From an uncultured Pseudomonadota bacterium (GTDB taxonomy: Bacteria > Myxococcota_A > UBA796 > CAJQPC01): a DNA stretch of 64,000 nucleotides. The stretch spans positions 1 to 64,000 of the forward strand of contig CAJXRZ010000026.1 of assembly GCA_913060515.1 (NCBI GenBank), given 5' to 3'. This document shows, one piece after another, positions 25,703-33,928 of this stretch; position 1 is the stretch's first letter; each line of letters opens with the position of its first letter. The notes under the pieces are model-generated. The model saw nothing but the letters and a program-made list of their open reading frames with translations. It did no database searches and had not been told where the DNA came from. The position numbers were made by a program, and so were the translations under genes.

Positions 25703-26644
25703 TCAGCCCTCGCCAGCCTTTGCGCTGCGCTCCATCAACGAGGCCATTGCGGTGTCCACGTCGATCTTGCCGTGGGCGATGGCGTAGACCATCTTGGTCA
25801 GGGGAATCTCAACCCCCAAACGCTTGGCCAAGGCCAAAGCCGTACCCGCGGTGAGAACCGCCTCGTTGTCGGTGTGGTCCCTGGGGCCGCCCAGGTCCCG
25901 GCCCACCTTGTAGGCTTCGTGGTCAGGAAGGGAGAAGCTGGCCACCAGATCGCCAATTCCAGCGAGCCCTCCGAAGGCGCCTGGGTCGACGTTCACAGCG
26001 GCGGCCAGGCGTCGCATCTCCGCCAGTCCACGGCTGATGACCATGCCGCGTACACCGGCCCCGGCCTGCATCTGGTCTGCGACGCCGACGGCGACGGCCA
26101 GGACCTGTGCCATGGCACCAGCCAGCTCGATCGCTTCGGGATCATCGCCTGTGTATACGCGGCACTTTGGGCTGTGCAGGGCCTGTTGTCCCATTCGGTT
26201 CACGTCGTCGAAGCGGCTGGCCACGATGGCTGCGGTGGGTACGCCCTTGAGCACTTCAGCGGGAATGACTGGGCCACCCAGAATGCCCACACGGATGACG
26301 GGGCTGATCTGAGGCAGCAAGTGGGTGAGCCAGCGGCCAGTGTCTGGATCCGGTCCTCGGGTGCAGAAAATCACGCGGTGCTGTGGGCCCAGGTTCAGCT
26401 CGCGAACGGCGTCGCGCACTTCCCAGGCCATCACGCCGAGCAGGATCAAGTCTGCGTGGGCAGACACCTCGGCGAGCACCTTGGTGACGGCCATCTTCCG
26501 GCGGGGCTTGCGACCGGTGTAGCCCAGCAAGACCTCGTTTCCGGCTTCGATGCAGAGGGTGGCCAAGGCCTGGCCCCAGGCGCCGTCGCCGACGATTCCG
26601 ACGCGAATGGCAGCAGAGGTGCCGTCTGGATTGAGCTTGCTCAT
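25703..26644 (-). CDS. GpsA-fold NAD(P)-binding protein lacking catalytic lysines
   Basis: 313 residues, related to NAD(P)-dependent glycerol-3-phosphate dehydrogenase. The Rossmann motif VGIVGDGAWGQALA, GGPVIPAEV, VISRGLAEM and GGLAGIGDLVAS are in GpsA order. Active-site residues differ: the K-N pair of GA-x-K-N is A-Q (GAMAQV), the Lys of the TKG motif is Arg (CTRGPDPDTG), and the S-R-N after the GDL motif is P-D-H. The segment between the first two beta-strands of the substrate side is shortened. The ATG overlaps the stop of the PlsB-like acyltransferase gene (ATGA). It is either a dehydrogenase of another substrate or a non-catalytic partner. Confidence 0.87.
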   Translation of the reverse strand: MSKLNPDGTSAAIRVGIVGDGAWGQALATLCIEAGNEVLLGYTGRKPRRKMAVTKVLAEVSAHADLILLGVMAWEVRDAVRELNLGPQHRVIFCTRGPDPDTGRWLTHLLPQISPVIRVGILGGPVIPAEVLKGVPTAAIVASRFDDVNRMGQQALHSPKCRVYTGDDPEAIELAGAMAQVLAVAVGVADQMQAGAGVRGMVISRGLAEMRRLAAAVNVDPGAFGGLAGIGDLVASFSLPDHEAYKVGRDLGGPRDHTDNEAVLTAGTALALAKRLGVEIPLTKMVYAIAHGKIDVDTAMASLMERSAKAGEG

Positions 26645-28299
26645 GGCTGCACTCCTACGTCAGGAGAACCGGAAGGCAAGCCTGGCGGACCGGGTGGCTT
26701 GGGGCCGCGTGCTGCGTGGGTGTCCTCGCTGTCCAGGCCGTACCCAACCATGCGGTTTCGGTAAAAGAGCAGCAGTTCTGGGTCCACGACCAAGGTCGCG
26801 CCGACCTTTCGGATGGCGTTGCGGGTGTGGAAGCTTGCGAAGCGCTGAAGGGCGACCCGCAGAATCTCCTCGGCGGTGTCCGGGGTGCTCAAGCGCACAT
26901 GACCGGCTTGCTGCAAGGGCCGCAGCGAGGCCAGCACGTGCTCGATCTCGGCCACCACGTCGGGTTTGTCCATTCGGCGACCCCCGGCCTCGATGCGGAC
27001 CAAGCGCCAGGTGTCCAAAGTGGGGTGCCGCTTCTCAAAGACGCGCCAGGCTGCCATGGCCGCCAAGTGGGTCGAGAGGATGACGTTGTCGCGGTGGTAG
27101 GCCTTCACCAATGCCCGGGCCAGCCCTTCGGTGTACTGCCGGTCGCGCTGGGCGTCCCACTCCACCAGCCCCTCGCTGTCCCGCACGTAGCGACGACGGT
27201 CGATGGGCTTGCCCATCGGGTCGATGCTGCGTCCGCGCTCGTCCACGGGGTTTCCAAGGGGGTCCATGGGGGCCCCGAAGGTGACGTGTACGCCCTCGTC
27301 CAGGGCCAGGATACGCCGCAGGAAGCTGGCGACCGTGCGTGGCTGAGAGAACTCGTCGTCCCCGATGATGTAGCGCTGCTTTCCCTCACGAGCGAGGTTG
27401 TCGCGCATCAGGGTCTCGGCCTCGAGCACAAGCTCCGTCGACAGGGTGAGTGGGACCACAAAGATCTCGCCGTCCTCGCCACGGCCCTCGTTGAGGTTCT
27501 CCTGCCAAGCCTGCAAGCCGGTGCCGAGCAGTCCCTTCTTCAAGTTCTTCTCGACCATGCCGGAGCGAGAGCGTGTGCCGCCGGGGAAGAAGAGGCTGTG
27601 GTGGCCGTGGCGCAGGATCTCGACCGAGTAGTCCTTCAGGGTGTCCTTGTAGAGGCGGCCCTGTTTGCGGCGGTCCACGGTGTAGGCGCCCAGGCGACTC
27701 ATCCAAAAGGCCATCATGGGGTTGGAGAAGAGGTTGAGCCCTGCCCCGTAGGCGAAGGGCGGCAGGCCGAGTTGATACAAAGCGTATCCAATCAGCGGGC
27801 TGTCCAAGTTGGAGAGGTGCGTTGGCGCCAGGATGATGGTCCCGCGCTCCGCCAGCCGCTTGATCTGCTCCACAGGCCCTTGGATCTGAATCTTGTCCGA
27901 AGGGTCCAGGTCACGCATCAGCAAGCGCTTGGGGTCCGTGGCGCTCACCAGGTTGCTCAGCGCCCGAGGGAGCACGCGCGTGGCCACTTTGTAGGCGCGG
28001 GTGGAGAAGGGGTTGTGGATCTCCTCGCCATAGCCCCGAACAAGGCGGCGCAATGCAGCCAGGAGACTGGGCCTGGAGCCATCGGTGATGGCACGCGCGG
28101 CGTTGTCGATCTCAGCGAGCTCCTCCGGGGCAGGCGCGCTGTCCTCGAAGCGAAGTCGCTCTTTGTAGACCGTGTCCGAGAGCAGCTCGGCGAGTTGGGC
28201 GGGGGACATCCGATCAAAGCGGCGCTCGGCCCTGGCGACCAGGGAGTCTGCTACTGCGGGGATGCTCGGCGACTGGAACATTGGCGGTTTGTTTGACAC
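26641..28299 (-). CDS. PlsB/PlsC-superfamily glycerophosphate acyltransferase
   Basis: 552 residues from GTG 28299. A helical N-terminal region (~1-170) precedes the acyltransferase domain: APTHLSNLDSPLIG (H-x4-D catalytic motif), SRLGAYTVDRR, and FFPGGTRSRSG (glycerol-3-phosphate binding, EGTR in most members but GGTR here). The C-terminal ~250 residues lack a clear motif and end in a Pro/Gly-rich tail. It should acylate glycerol-3-phosphate or a relative at the inner membrane. The start is set by a -10-like TACCAT 6 nt upstream of GTG 28299; ATG 28281 is the alternative. The downstream GpsA-like gene overlaps by 4 nt. Confidence 0.9.
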   Translation of the reverse strand: MSNKPPMFQSPSIPAVADSLVARAERRFDRMSPAQLAELLSDTVYKERLRFEDSAPAPEELAEIDNAARAITDGSRPSLLAALRRLVRGYGEEIHNPFSTRAYKVATRVLPRALSNLVSATDPKRLLMRDLDPSDKIQIQGPVEQIKRLAERGTIILAPTHLSNLDSPLIGYALYQLGLPPFAYGAGLNLFSNPMMAFWMSRLGAYTVDRRKQGRLYKDTLKDYSVEILRHGHHSLFFPGGTRSRSGMVEKNLKKGLLGTGLQAWQENLNEGRGEDGEIFVVPLTLSTELVLEAETLMRDNLAREGKQRYIIGDDEFSQPRTVASFLRRILALDEGVHVTFGAPMDPLGNPVDERGRSIDPMGKPIDRRRYVRDSEGLVEWDAQRDRQYTEGLARALVKAYHRDNVILSTHLAAMAAWRVFEKRHPTLDTWRLVRIEAGGRRMDKPDVVAEIEHVLASLRPLQQAGHVRLSTPDTAEEILRVALQRFASFHTRNAIRKVGATLVVDPELLLFYRNRMVGYGLDSEDTHAARGPKPPGPPGLPSGSPDVGVQP

Positions 28300-28305
28300 G
28301 GCCTG

Positions 28306-28311
28306 ATGGTA
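28306..28311 (-). promoter_or_regulatory. -10 element of a probable leaderless transcript (acyltransferase)
   Basis: On the minus strand TACCAT (complement of 28306-28311) ends 6 nt before GTG 28299. No Shine-Dalgarno sequence is seen. This spacing favours GTG 28299 over ATG 28281 as the start. Confidence 0.45.
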
Positions 28312-28475
28312 GCGCGAGATGGGCTCAAGACTCACGGGTGTGCCCTTGCTTTGAGGCGCAGGCGCCTCTTTTGGCCTGTCCCTTGGACACCCGGAGCGAA
28401 GGATTGGCGTATTCTTCGACACGCCCCGTTGGCAGCAACGCCACCAAAGCTGGGTGTCTGAAGGAACAGACAAGG

Positions 28476-28904
28476 GTGCCTCTCTTCTCGCTGCTGCTGG
28501 GTCTGCTGGGGTGTGGTCTGGAGACCTACAACGAGGACTCCGCCATCGGTCCACGCTTTGAGCTGCTCCCAGAAGGGGAGCTGAGCTTTCAGCGGGTGCC
28601 TGCAGACAAGGCCACCCAGTCCACCTTGACCGTGCTGAGTACTGGAGATGAGCGCATGGTCATCGACGCGGTCGCGCTGAGCGGGCCCCATGCCGATCGC
28701 TTCGCGCTGCCCACGGAGCTGCCGCTCCCCATCAGTCTGGCGCCAGGGGTCGAGTTCCCGATCAACATCTCCTTTGAGCCCACCGCCGCCGGCCAGTTCA
28801 GCGCTCTGGTCGAGGTGACCCCCATCGTCGGTCCTGTCCTGACAAGGCGAATCGTCGGCCAAGCCTGTGAGGCTCAAGGTGGCGCGGACCTCTGTCCACC
28901 CTGA
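28476..28904 (+). CDS. lipoprotein with Ig-like (ASH/HYDIN-type) domain
   Basis: 142 residues. GTG 28476 follows AAGGA by 10 nt. PLFSLLLGLLGC is a lipoprotein signal. The rest is one beta-sandwich of the kind often annotated choice-of-anchor or ASH: ELSFQRVPADKATQSTLTVLS, ALSGPHADRFAL, LAPGVEFPINISFEPTAAGQF, then LVEVTPIV. It is probably an outer-membrane-attached adhesion or structural protein. A candidate -10 TATTCT lies about 60 nt upstream. ApaG starts 37 nt after the stop but has its own promoter-like sequence. Confidence 0.8.
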   Translation: MPLFSLLLGLLGCGLETYNEDSAIGPRFELLPEGELSFQRVPADKATQSTLTVLSTGDERMVIDAVALSGPHADRFALPTELPLPISLAPGVEFPINISFEPTAAGQFSALVEVTPIVGPVLTRRIVGQACEAQGGADLCPP

Positions 28905-28910
28905 CTCCTA

Positions 28911-28916
28911 TAGACT
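28911..28916 (+). promoter_or_regulatory. candidate -10 for apaG
   Basis: TAGACT at 28911-28916, within CTATAGACT, lies 25 nt before ATG 28942. Unlike the leaderless cases this leader holds a GGAGAAAG ribosome site. Confidence 0.35.
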
Positions 28917-28941
28917 CAGCGGCCAAGCCTGCGGAGAAAGA

Positions 28942-29328
28942 ATGATCTCAGATGCGCTCACCGACGGAATCCGAGTGCGCGTTCGCAGCGCTTTCGTGCC
29001 CGGACGCAGTGACCCCAGCCGGAAGTTCTGGTTCTTCGTGTACCAGGTCACGATCATCAACGAAGGGGAGCAGGCCGCCACCCTCAAGTCTCGCCACTGG
29101 GTCATCCAAGACGGCACCGGACACGTGGAGCACGTTCGCGGCCCGGGTGTGGTCGGAGAGCAGCCCCGCCTGGAGCCGGGCGCCGAGCATGTCTACACCT
29201 CTGGATGCCCCCTGAGCACCAACATCGGCAGTATGAAAGGCAGCTTCGAGATGCACCGGGACGACGGGCAGATCTTTGAGGCGCAGGTGGCTGGCTTCAC
29301 CCTGGTGGACCCAAGCACCATCAACTAG
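28942..29328 (+). CDS. apaG: ApaG-domain protein
   Basis: 128 residues, the normal ApaG size. The sequence shows RVRVRSAFVPGRSDP, FFVYQVTIINEGEQAATLKSRHW, the DGTGHVEHVRGPGVVGEQP block that defines the family, the LEPGAEHVYTSGCPL turn, and GSMKGSFEMHR near the end. ApaG is a small fibronectin-III-like domain of uncertain function, linked by genetics to cobalt/magnesium phenotypes and to diadenosine tetraphosphate genes. ATG 28942 is preceded by GGAGAAAG. Its TAG stop is part of CTAG shared with the stop of the convergent membrane protein gene. Confidence 0.94.
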   Translation: MISDALTDGIRVRVRSAFVPGRSDPSRKFWFFVYQVTIINEGEQAATLKSRHWVIQDGTGHVEHVRGPGVVGEQPRLEPGAEHVYTSGCPLSTNIGSMKGSFEMHRDDGQIFEAQVAGFTLVDPSTIN

Positions 29329-30935
29329 CAGCCGCCGGGTCCTTCCTGCGCTGCCAGAAACAGGGCCCATCCTGGCCCTTCCTTGGCGGGGGCTCCGTGT
29401 TGGGCCCGCAGGATGCGCTCGGTGTGGTCGGCCCGCGCGGGACTCATCCAGTCTCTGTGCAGGAGCACCAGCGAGAAGCCAGCGGCGCTGAGCTGAGGTT
29501 GGGGGGAGCAATCAACCGCCTTGAGGGACTCTCGGTGGTCCAAGGCATAGAGAAGCGGCGAGCTGGCCCAAGCGCTGGGCTCCTCGGGCGAGGACACCAA
29601 GGAGCTGGCTCGGCCATGGCTGAGGGTCTGGAGGAGCGCGTGGTCTCGCAGGGACTCCTGCTCCAGTGCTAGGCCAATGGGGGCTGAGGGCAACTCCAAG
29701 ACGGCCCCAGGTGGGGGACGAACGAGGGCGTATTCCAGCTCTGGGTCCAAGCGCGCCAAGTAGAAGCTCGCTGGGAGCTCCGGTCGTATGGCCGCCCCCT
29801 CAAGCGCCAGTGGCAGCGCAGCCAAGAGCACCCAGGAACCAAAGCGGGGATGCAGCCAAGCGACAGCGGACGCGGCCAACACCGCCAGCGGCACTACCCC
29901 GACTATGGCCAAACGGGACCAGCCAGAGAGTCCGCCCAGGACGGGCAGCGGGGCGAAGAGCGCTGCAGGGCCCGGCAGGATGTGGTCCCCAAGTGCGATG
30001 GCCGGCCCCAAGGCCAAGAGAGCCAAGAGAGCGGCCAAGGCGGCCCAGCCCTTCTCCCGCGAGACGCCAAAGAAGGCCAAGAGCAGCGCAAAACCTCCCG
30101 GAAACAGCAGCCGGTCCCCGAGCTGCCCGGAGAGGGTGCCAGGCCAGAGCTCGGCGAGGCGTGCCGGTGCGGCCACGACCTCTTCCCCGCTCACGCGCCG
30201 CAGCCACCAAGGGTCCGCGCTCAGGTGTTGGCTGAGCAGCACACCTGCCGCCACGGCAGCCAGGGCGCCCATCGGCAGGAGCGGCCACTTCGGCAGGTCT
30301 TTGGAGAGCAAGTAGAGGGCGGGGAGCAGGAGCATCAGCCCGAAGATCAGAGGCTGCCACCCCGAGAGGGCCAGTGCTGCAAAGCCCAGAGCAGCTCGGC
30401 CCAAGCGAGGCCAGCTTGGCCTGCGGAAGGCCGAGAGCGCCCAGCTGAGTACCAGGGCTGTCCAGGCCCAGGCCCAATACTCGCTGCGTCCGCTGGAGAG
30501 GGCCACTCCTTGCAGGTAGGGAGAGCAGGCCAAGACCAGTCCCAGCACCGTGGCGGCCTCGGGGGTGGAGGGGTGCAGCTGCCGGCCCAAGCGGAAGCCG
30601 CCCCAACCCGCCAGCAGCACCGTGCTGGCGCAGAGCAGGTTCCATCCCACAACCGCGCCCCGCAGGCCCCAGATCTTGCCCGGCCAGAGCCAGATCAGGT
30701 TGAGCGGGTCGGCCAGATCCGAGCGCATTCCTTGAGGAAAGTTGGCCAGCCCGCTCTGCCTCAGGCCCGGACTCTCAAAGCCAGAGAGCAGACCGAAGAT
30801 GTGCGTGCTGGCCTCGCCGGCGGGACTCCCCAATACGATGCGCGTGGGGTCCGAGAGCACTGGGAGCAAGCAGATCAGTAGGCTGAGCAGGAGCGCTACC
30901 CAAAACACCGCTTGGGCCCGCTGTAGCCGACTCAC
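29325..30935 (-). CDS. polytopic inner-membrane protein, possibly GT-C glycosyltransferase-like
   Basis: 536 residues. About ten transmembrane helices (for example FWVALLLSLLICLLPVL, LLCASTVLLAGWGGF, GFALLLAFFGV, WVLLAALPLAL) are followed by a ~150-residue soluble C-terminus containing PPPGAVLELPSAPIG and SAAGFSLVLLHRDW. That combination (large first loop, C-terminal soluble part with an ELP segment and a conserved leucine-rich strand) resembles lipid-linked-sugar-dependent transferases of the GT-C group, but no catalytic DxD/ExD was confidently located. The ATG overlaps the end of the MazG-like gene (ATGA), making it the last gene of a five-gene overlapping operon. Confidence 0.75.
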   Translation of the reverse strand: MSRLQRAQAVFWVALLLSLLICLLPVLSDPTRIVLGSPAGEASTHIFGLLSGFESPGLRQSGLANFPQGMRSDLADPLNLIWLWPGKIWGLRGAVVGWNLLCASTVLLAGWGGFRLGRQLHPSTPEAATVLGLVLACSPYLQGVALSSGRSEYWAWAWTALVLSWALSAFRRPSWPRLGRAALGFAALALSGWQPLIFGLMLLLPALYLLSKDLPKWPLLPMGALAAVAAGVLLSQHLSADPWWLRRVSGEEVVAAPARLAELWPGTLSGQLGDRLLFPGGFALLLAFFGVSREKGWAALAALLALLALGPAIALGDHILPGPAALFAPLPVLGGLSGWSRLAIVGVVPLAVLAASAVAWLHPRFGSWVLLAALPLALEGAAIRPELPASFYLARLDPELEYALVRPPPGAVLELPSAPIGLALEQESLRDHALLQTLSHGRASSLVSSPEEPSAWASSPLLYALDHRESLKAVDCSPQPQLSAAGFSLVLLHRDWMSPARADHTERILRAQHGAPAKEGPGWALFLAAQEGPGGC

Positions 30936-31312
30936 TCGTACTCGCTGTACTTCTCCATGCGTCCAGCGACCTTGGATGCAGGGTATTTTTCGGCGTTCAT
31001 CGCCAGCTTCTCTTGGAAGGCCGAGGCCAGGTCCACCTGAGCATGTTCGGCCAGGTTGAGCAGGCAGATCAGCACGTCCGCCAGCTCATGGGGCACCTTG
31101 TCCACCCGCGAGGCCACTGGGGGCTGGGGCCCCTGGTCGGTGCTCCACAAGTAGAGCTCCAAGACCTCGGCGGCCTCGACGCTCAGAGCCATCGCCAGGT
31201 TTCTGGGGTTGTGGTACTGGCCCCAGTCGCGCTCTTGGTTGAAGGCGCGCAGCTGAGTCTGGAGCTCGGCCAGGGTGACCTTGTGGTCCTGGTCTCGCTC
31301 CATCTCGCTCAC
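30932..31312 (-). CDS. MazG-like nucleotide pyrophosphohydrolase
   Basis: 126 residues. It has the all-alpha NTP pyrophosphatase pattern: FNQERDWGQYHNPRNLAMALSVEAAEVLE, with the ExxE metal site in VEAAEVLE, then HELADVLICLLNLAEH (second ExxD). The N-rich Q-Y-H-N-P-RNLA form is typical of the RS21-C6/dCTPase branch, which removes abnormal dNTPs. It overlaps the methylase gene upstream and the membrane protein gene downstream by 4 nt each. In a house-cleaning view it would sanitise nucleotides; why it is coupled to a methylase is unclear. Confidence 0.9.
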   Translation of the reverse strand: MSEMERDQDHKVTLAELQTQLRAFNQERDWGQYHNPRNLAMALSVEAAEVLELYLWSTDQGPQPPVASRVDKVPHELADVLICLLNLAEHAQVDLASAFQEKLAMNAEKYPASKVAGRMEKYSEYE

Positions 31313-32466
31313 GACTTCTCGACCAGGAGGATGTGCTCCTCGCGCATCAAGCCGGTTCCCATGTCCTGGCGGCCGCCGGATGCGCTGGCCACGACGGTGA
31401 GGCCTGCATCCCGAGCTTCCATGGTCAGTGGCTTGAGCACGGGAATCACTCGGTTCTCCATCACACCGTCGCCGATGACGATTGCGGCGCGGCCGTTGCG
31501 GTGCAGCTGGTGTGGCACCCGGGTCATCCAGGTACGCAGGTCTTCCTTCCAGTTGAACATCGCCTCGCGGGGGCTCTTGTTAAAGGCCCGTCGGGAGCCC
31601 ATCTCCTGGTTCCAGATCTCTGGGCTGTCCCAGTTCAACCAGGCCAGACGCAGCTGCTGAAAGGGCAGGTAGTCGTAGACGCCAGGGTAGGGCGGGCTGG
31701 TCAGGATGCTGTGGACCAGATCTGGAGGATCAGACTCCAAACCTGACATTTGAACGATCTGCGCCTCCGGGGTCTCCTCTGGAACGTCGGCTGCAAAAGC
31801 CTCCCAACGGCGCCCGAGCTCGCGGGCCTTCTTGTGGAAGAGGATGGCGGTCGTGCCAATGGGACGGGTGCGCTCCACGCGCTGGGGGCTGGTGTCCGAG
31901 CGGCGCAGGGAGACCTTGATGAGCATCGAGGAGAGCACGAGCTCCAAGGCGGCCCGCACTTCGGGGTCCGACTCAGCAATGCCCTTGCGAATGCCTTCGA
32001 TCTCAAGCGCCACGTGTGGCTCGTACCAAGGCTTGACTCGGGAGGTGATGAAGGGCGGCGGGTACTCCTCGTTCTCCTGGGCTTCTTTGGCGATGCGCCT
32101 GGAAGCGGAGCGGAACTTGGTGATCCGCTCTGGCGTCCAGAGGCGGGTGCGGCCGTTGCTGATCGCGATGGCCACCGGCGAGATGTCGCTGCCGAAGGTC
32201 TCGCGGCCATCCAGCATGCCTTCGACCAGGCTCGTTCCGCCGCCACAGAAGGGGTCGAAGAGACTGTCGCCTGGCAGCAGCTCCAAGAGCGCGCGTGCGG
32301 TCTCGGGGTGCAGGCCTGCTGGGTAGGTGTGGAAGCCGTGGGTGTGGCGATCCTCTCGGCCTTCTTGGGCCAAGGCCTTCTCCAGCGCATGGGCAACGCC
32401 CTGGGCACCCTTGGAGTGGATGTGGGTGAGGGGCAGCCAGCCGGCTGTTCGCTTTTGGTCAGCCAC
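31309..32466 (-). CDS. DNA methyltransferase of the TSPPY class
   Basis: 385 residues from GTG 32466, which overlaps the stop of the Tim44-like gene by 8 nt. AdoMet-binding motif I is DPFCGGGTSLVEGM and is followed by GSDISPVAIAIS (motif II Asp). The catalytic motif IV is LTSPPYPGVYDY, as in N4-cytosine or N6-adenine amino-methylases. A late AAIVIGDGVM strand and HILLVEKS end the Rossmann core. Between I and IV lies ~180 residues that could be the target-recognition part. No restriction endonuclease is adjacent, so it may be an orphan methylase; an RNA target cannot be excluded. Confidence 0.87.
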   Translation of the reverse strand: MADQKRTAGWLPLTHIHSKGAQGVAHALEKALAQEGREDRHTHGFHTYPAGLHPETARALLELLPGDSLFDPFCGGGTSLVEGMLDGRETFGSDISPVAIAISNGRTRLWTPERITKFRSASRRIAKEAQENEEYPPPFITSRVKPWYEPHVALEIEGIRKGIAESDPEVRAALELVLSSMLIKVSLRRSDTSPQRVERTRPIGTTAILFHKKARELGRRWEAFAADVPEETPEAQIVQMSGLESDPPDLVHSILTSPPYPGVYDYLPFQQLRLAWLNWDSPEIWNQEMGSRRAFNKSPREAMFNWKEDLRTWMTRVPHQLHRNGRAAIVIGDGVMENRVIPVLKPLTMEARDAGLTVVASASGGRQDMGTGLMREEHILLVEKS

Positions 32467-33928
32467 GGTAGGCCTCGTCCTGAGTGATGCTGGAGAGCAC
32501 CCAGGCGTGTTCAGCGCCCACGATGCGGGTCCCGCAGTAGCCGCACACGCCGCCCAGGTCGACCCTATCGAGTGGCGCTGCGCAGCTGGGGCAGTGTTCG
32601 GTGTCGGCGCTGGCGCTGGCGTCTCCGCCTGCCATTCGCACAAAGGTCCAGTATTCCGAGAACATACGGGCCTGGTTCTTCGAACCGCCGACCACCTGTC
32701 CCTGGGCATTCTGAGTCCAGTCGCGCATCTGGGCAAAGATGCGGAAAGTGACGGCCTCGTAGTAGGCGTCCAGGCTGACCTTGACGGTCTGGACGCGTTT
32801 GATCTGGATGTCTTCCAGGGCGTTCTGTAGCCCCGCCCGTTTGTAGTTCTCGATCCAGTAGCGGTGGGTCTGAAAGAGAGCGTCGGTCTGGAAGGGACGG
32901 GCCTTTTCCCAGCGCCCGCTGGACCACGCCTCCTGAAGGGCCATGAAGACCTTGCGCACCCGGGTCTCCAGCTCGCTCCACTGAAGCTCCGGGTGGCGGG
33001 CCAGGAGCGCGCGGGTGTGGGCTGGAAGCTCGGGATCCAAGACCGTAGGCAGATCGGTCCCGGTCTCCATGCCGCCGCCCAGGCTCAGAGAGGGGGCGGT
33101 GGCAGGACGGCTTGCCAAGAGCTGTGCGTCGAAGAGCTGCCACTGCAAGCGGCCATCTGAGATGCCGTTGCCGCAGTAGGTGCACTGGCCGTTGGGGTCC
33201 GTCTCCAGCGCCGCGCCACAGGCAGGGCAGCGCAGAGCCTGCATGCGATCGGGAGGCGGGGAGTGGGCGGCCGCCAGGCGTCGGAAGGTCCACCGCTCCT
33301 GGATCCACAGGGGCTTGCCTGCGACGGTGACGTTGGCCTCGAACTCAACGACGATGAAGGCCTGGGGAGGCTGCAAGCTCACGCTGAGGATGCGGGAGGC
33401 CCCCACGATCACGTCCGCGGTGGCCACCGGCTTGCGCTGCTTGAGCTGGCTTTGGGCCTCGCTGGTGAGCATCGCCTGAATCGCGCTGTAGTCGCCGCTC
33501 GATCGGAGCTCGTGGACACGGGTGAAGAGCAGCTGCACCAAGTCCAGGAAGAGCGGCTCGCTGAAGCCAGGGTCGGCCTCTTTGAGTAGGGCCATGCCGC
33601 GTTGAGGTCTGGGCACGTTGGCTGGACCGCGCTGGATGGTGCGTACCTTGCCGCTGGGGCCGCCGCGGGTCTTGGAGTAGATCGTGAAACCCACCACGCC
33701 CAAGGTCAGAGGGATGCCGACGACCGGGTGCTCGATGCAGAGCCAGAGGAGCAGCCCGACCAGGTCGCCATCGGAGCTCGAAGAGCCGCCGCCGCTGTAG
33801 CTAGAGCTCGAGGAGCTGGATCCGCCCCCGTAGTTCTGCCCACCGCCCACCCGGGCCTCGGCCGGCAATGAGAGCGCCAGTGTCAGCACCAGAGCGCTGC
33901 CCCCGAGCATGGCCCGAAGCGCCCTCAT
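32459..33928 (-). CDS. exported protein with two Tim44-like domains and two zinc ribbons
   Basis: 489 residues. Signal AMLGGSALVLTLALSLPAEA, then a Gly/Ser-rich stretch (residues ~30-55, long serine runs) and one transmembrane helix (LVGLLLWLCIEHPVVGIPLTLGVV). A first Tim44-like domain (VQLLFTRVHELRSSGDYSAI) is followed by a zinc ribbon CPACGAALETDPNGQCTYCG. A second Tim44-like domain (VFMALQEAWSSGRWEKARPFQ) is followed by CPSCAAPLDRVDLGGVCGYCG. Tim44-like domains bind lipid or membrane proteins. ATG 33928 overlaps the stop of the TPM gene (ATGA). Zinc ribbons outside a reducing compartment would be unusual, so the topology is open: the C-terminal part may face the cytoplasm. Confidence 0.87.
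   Translation of the reverse strand: MRALRAMLGGSALVLTLALSLPAEARVGGGQNYGGGSSSSSSSYSGGGSSSSDGDLVGLLLWLCIEHPVVGIPLTLGVVGFTIYSKTRGGPSGKVRTIQRGPANVPRPQRGMALLKEADPGFSEPLFLDLVQLLFTRVHELRSSGDYSAIQAMLTSEAQSQLKQRKPVATADVIVGASRILSVSLQPPQAFIVVEFEANVTVAGKPLWIQERWTFRRLAAAHSPPPDRMQALRCPACGAALETDPNGQCTYCGNGISDGRLQWQLFDAQLLASRPATAPSLSLGGGMETGTDLPTVLDPELPAHTRALLARHPELQWSELETRVRKVFMALQEAWSSGRWEKARPFQTDALFQTHRYWIENYKRAGLQNALEDIQIKRVQTVKVSLDAYYEAVTFRIFAQMRDWTQNAQGQVVGGSKNQARMFSEYWTFVRMAGGDASASADTEHCPSCAAPLDRVDLGGVCGYCGTRIVGAEHAWVLSSITQDEAYRG

Noticed and set aside
31309-32466. Restriction-modification system
   Set aside because: The methylase has no adjacent endonuclease or specificity gene; its neighbours are a MazG-like protein and a Tim44-like protein, so it is called an orphan.
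31309-32736. Longer methylase frame starting at 32736
   Set aside because: It would overlap the Tim44-like gene by almost 280 nt. GTG 32466 gives a normal 8-nt overlap and keeps all methylase motifs.
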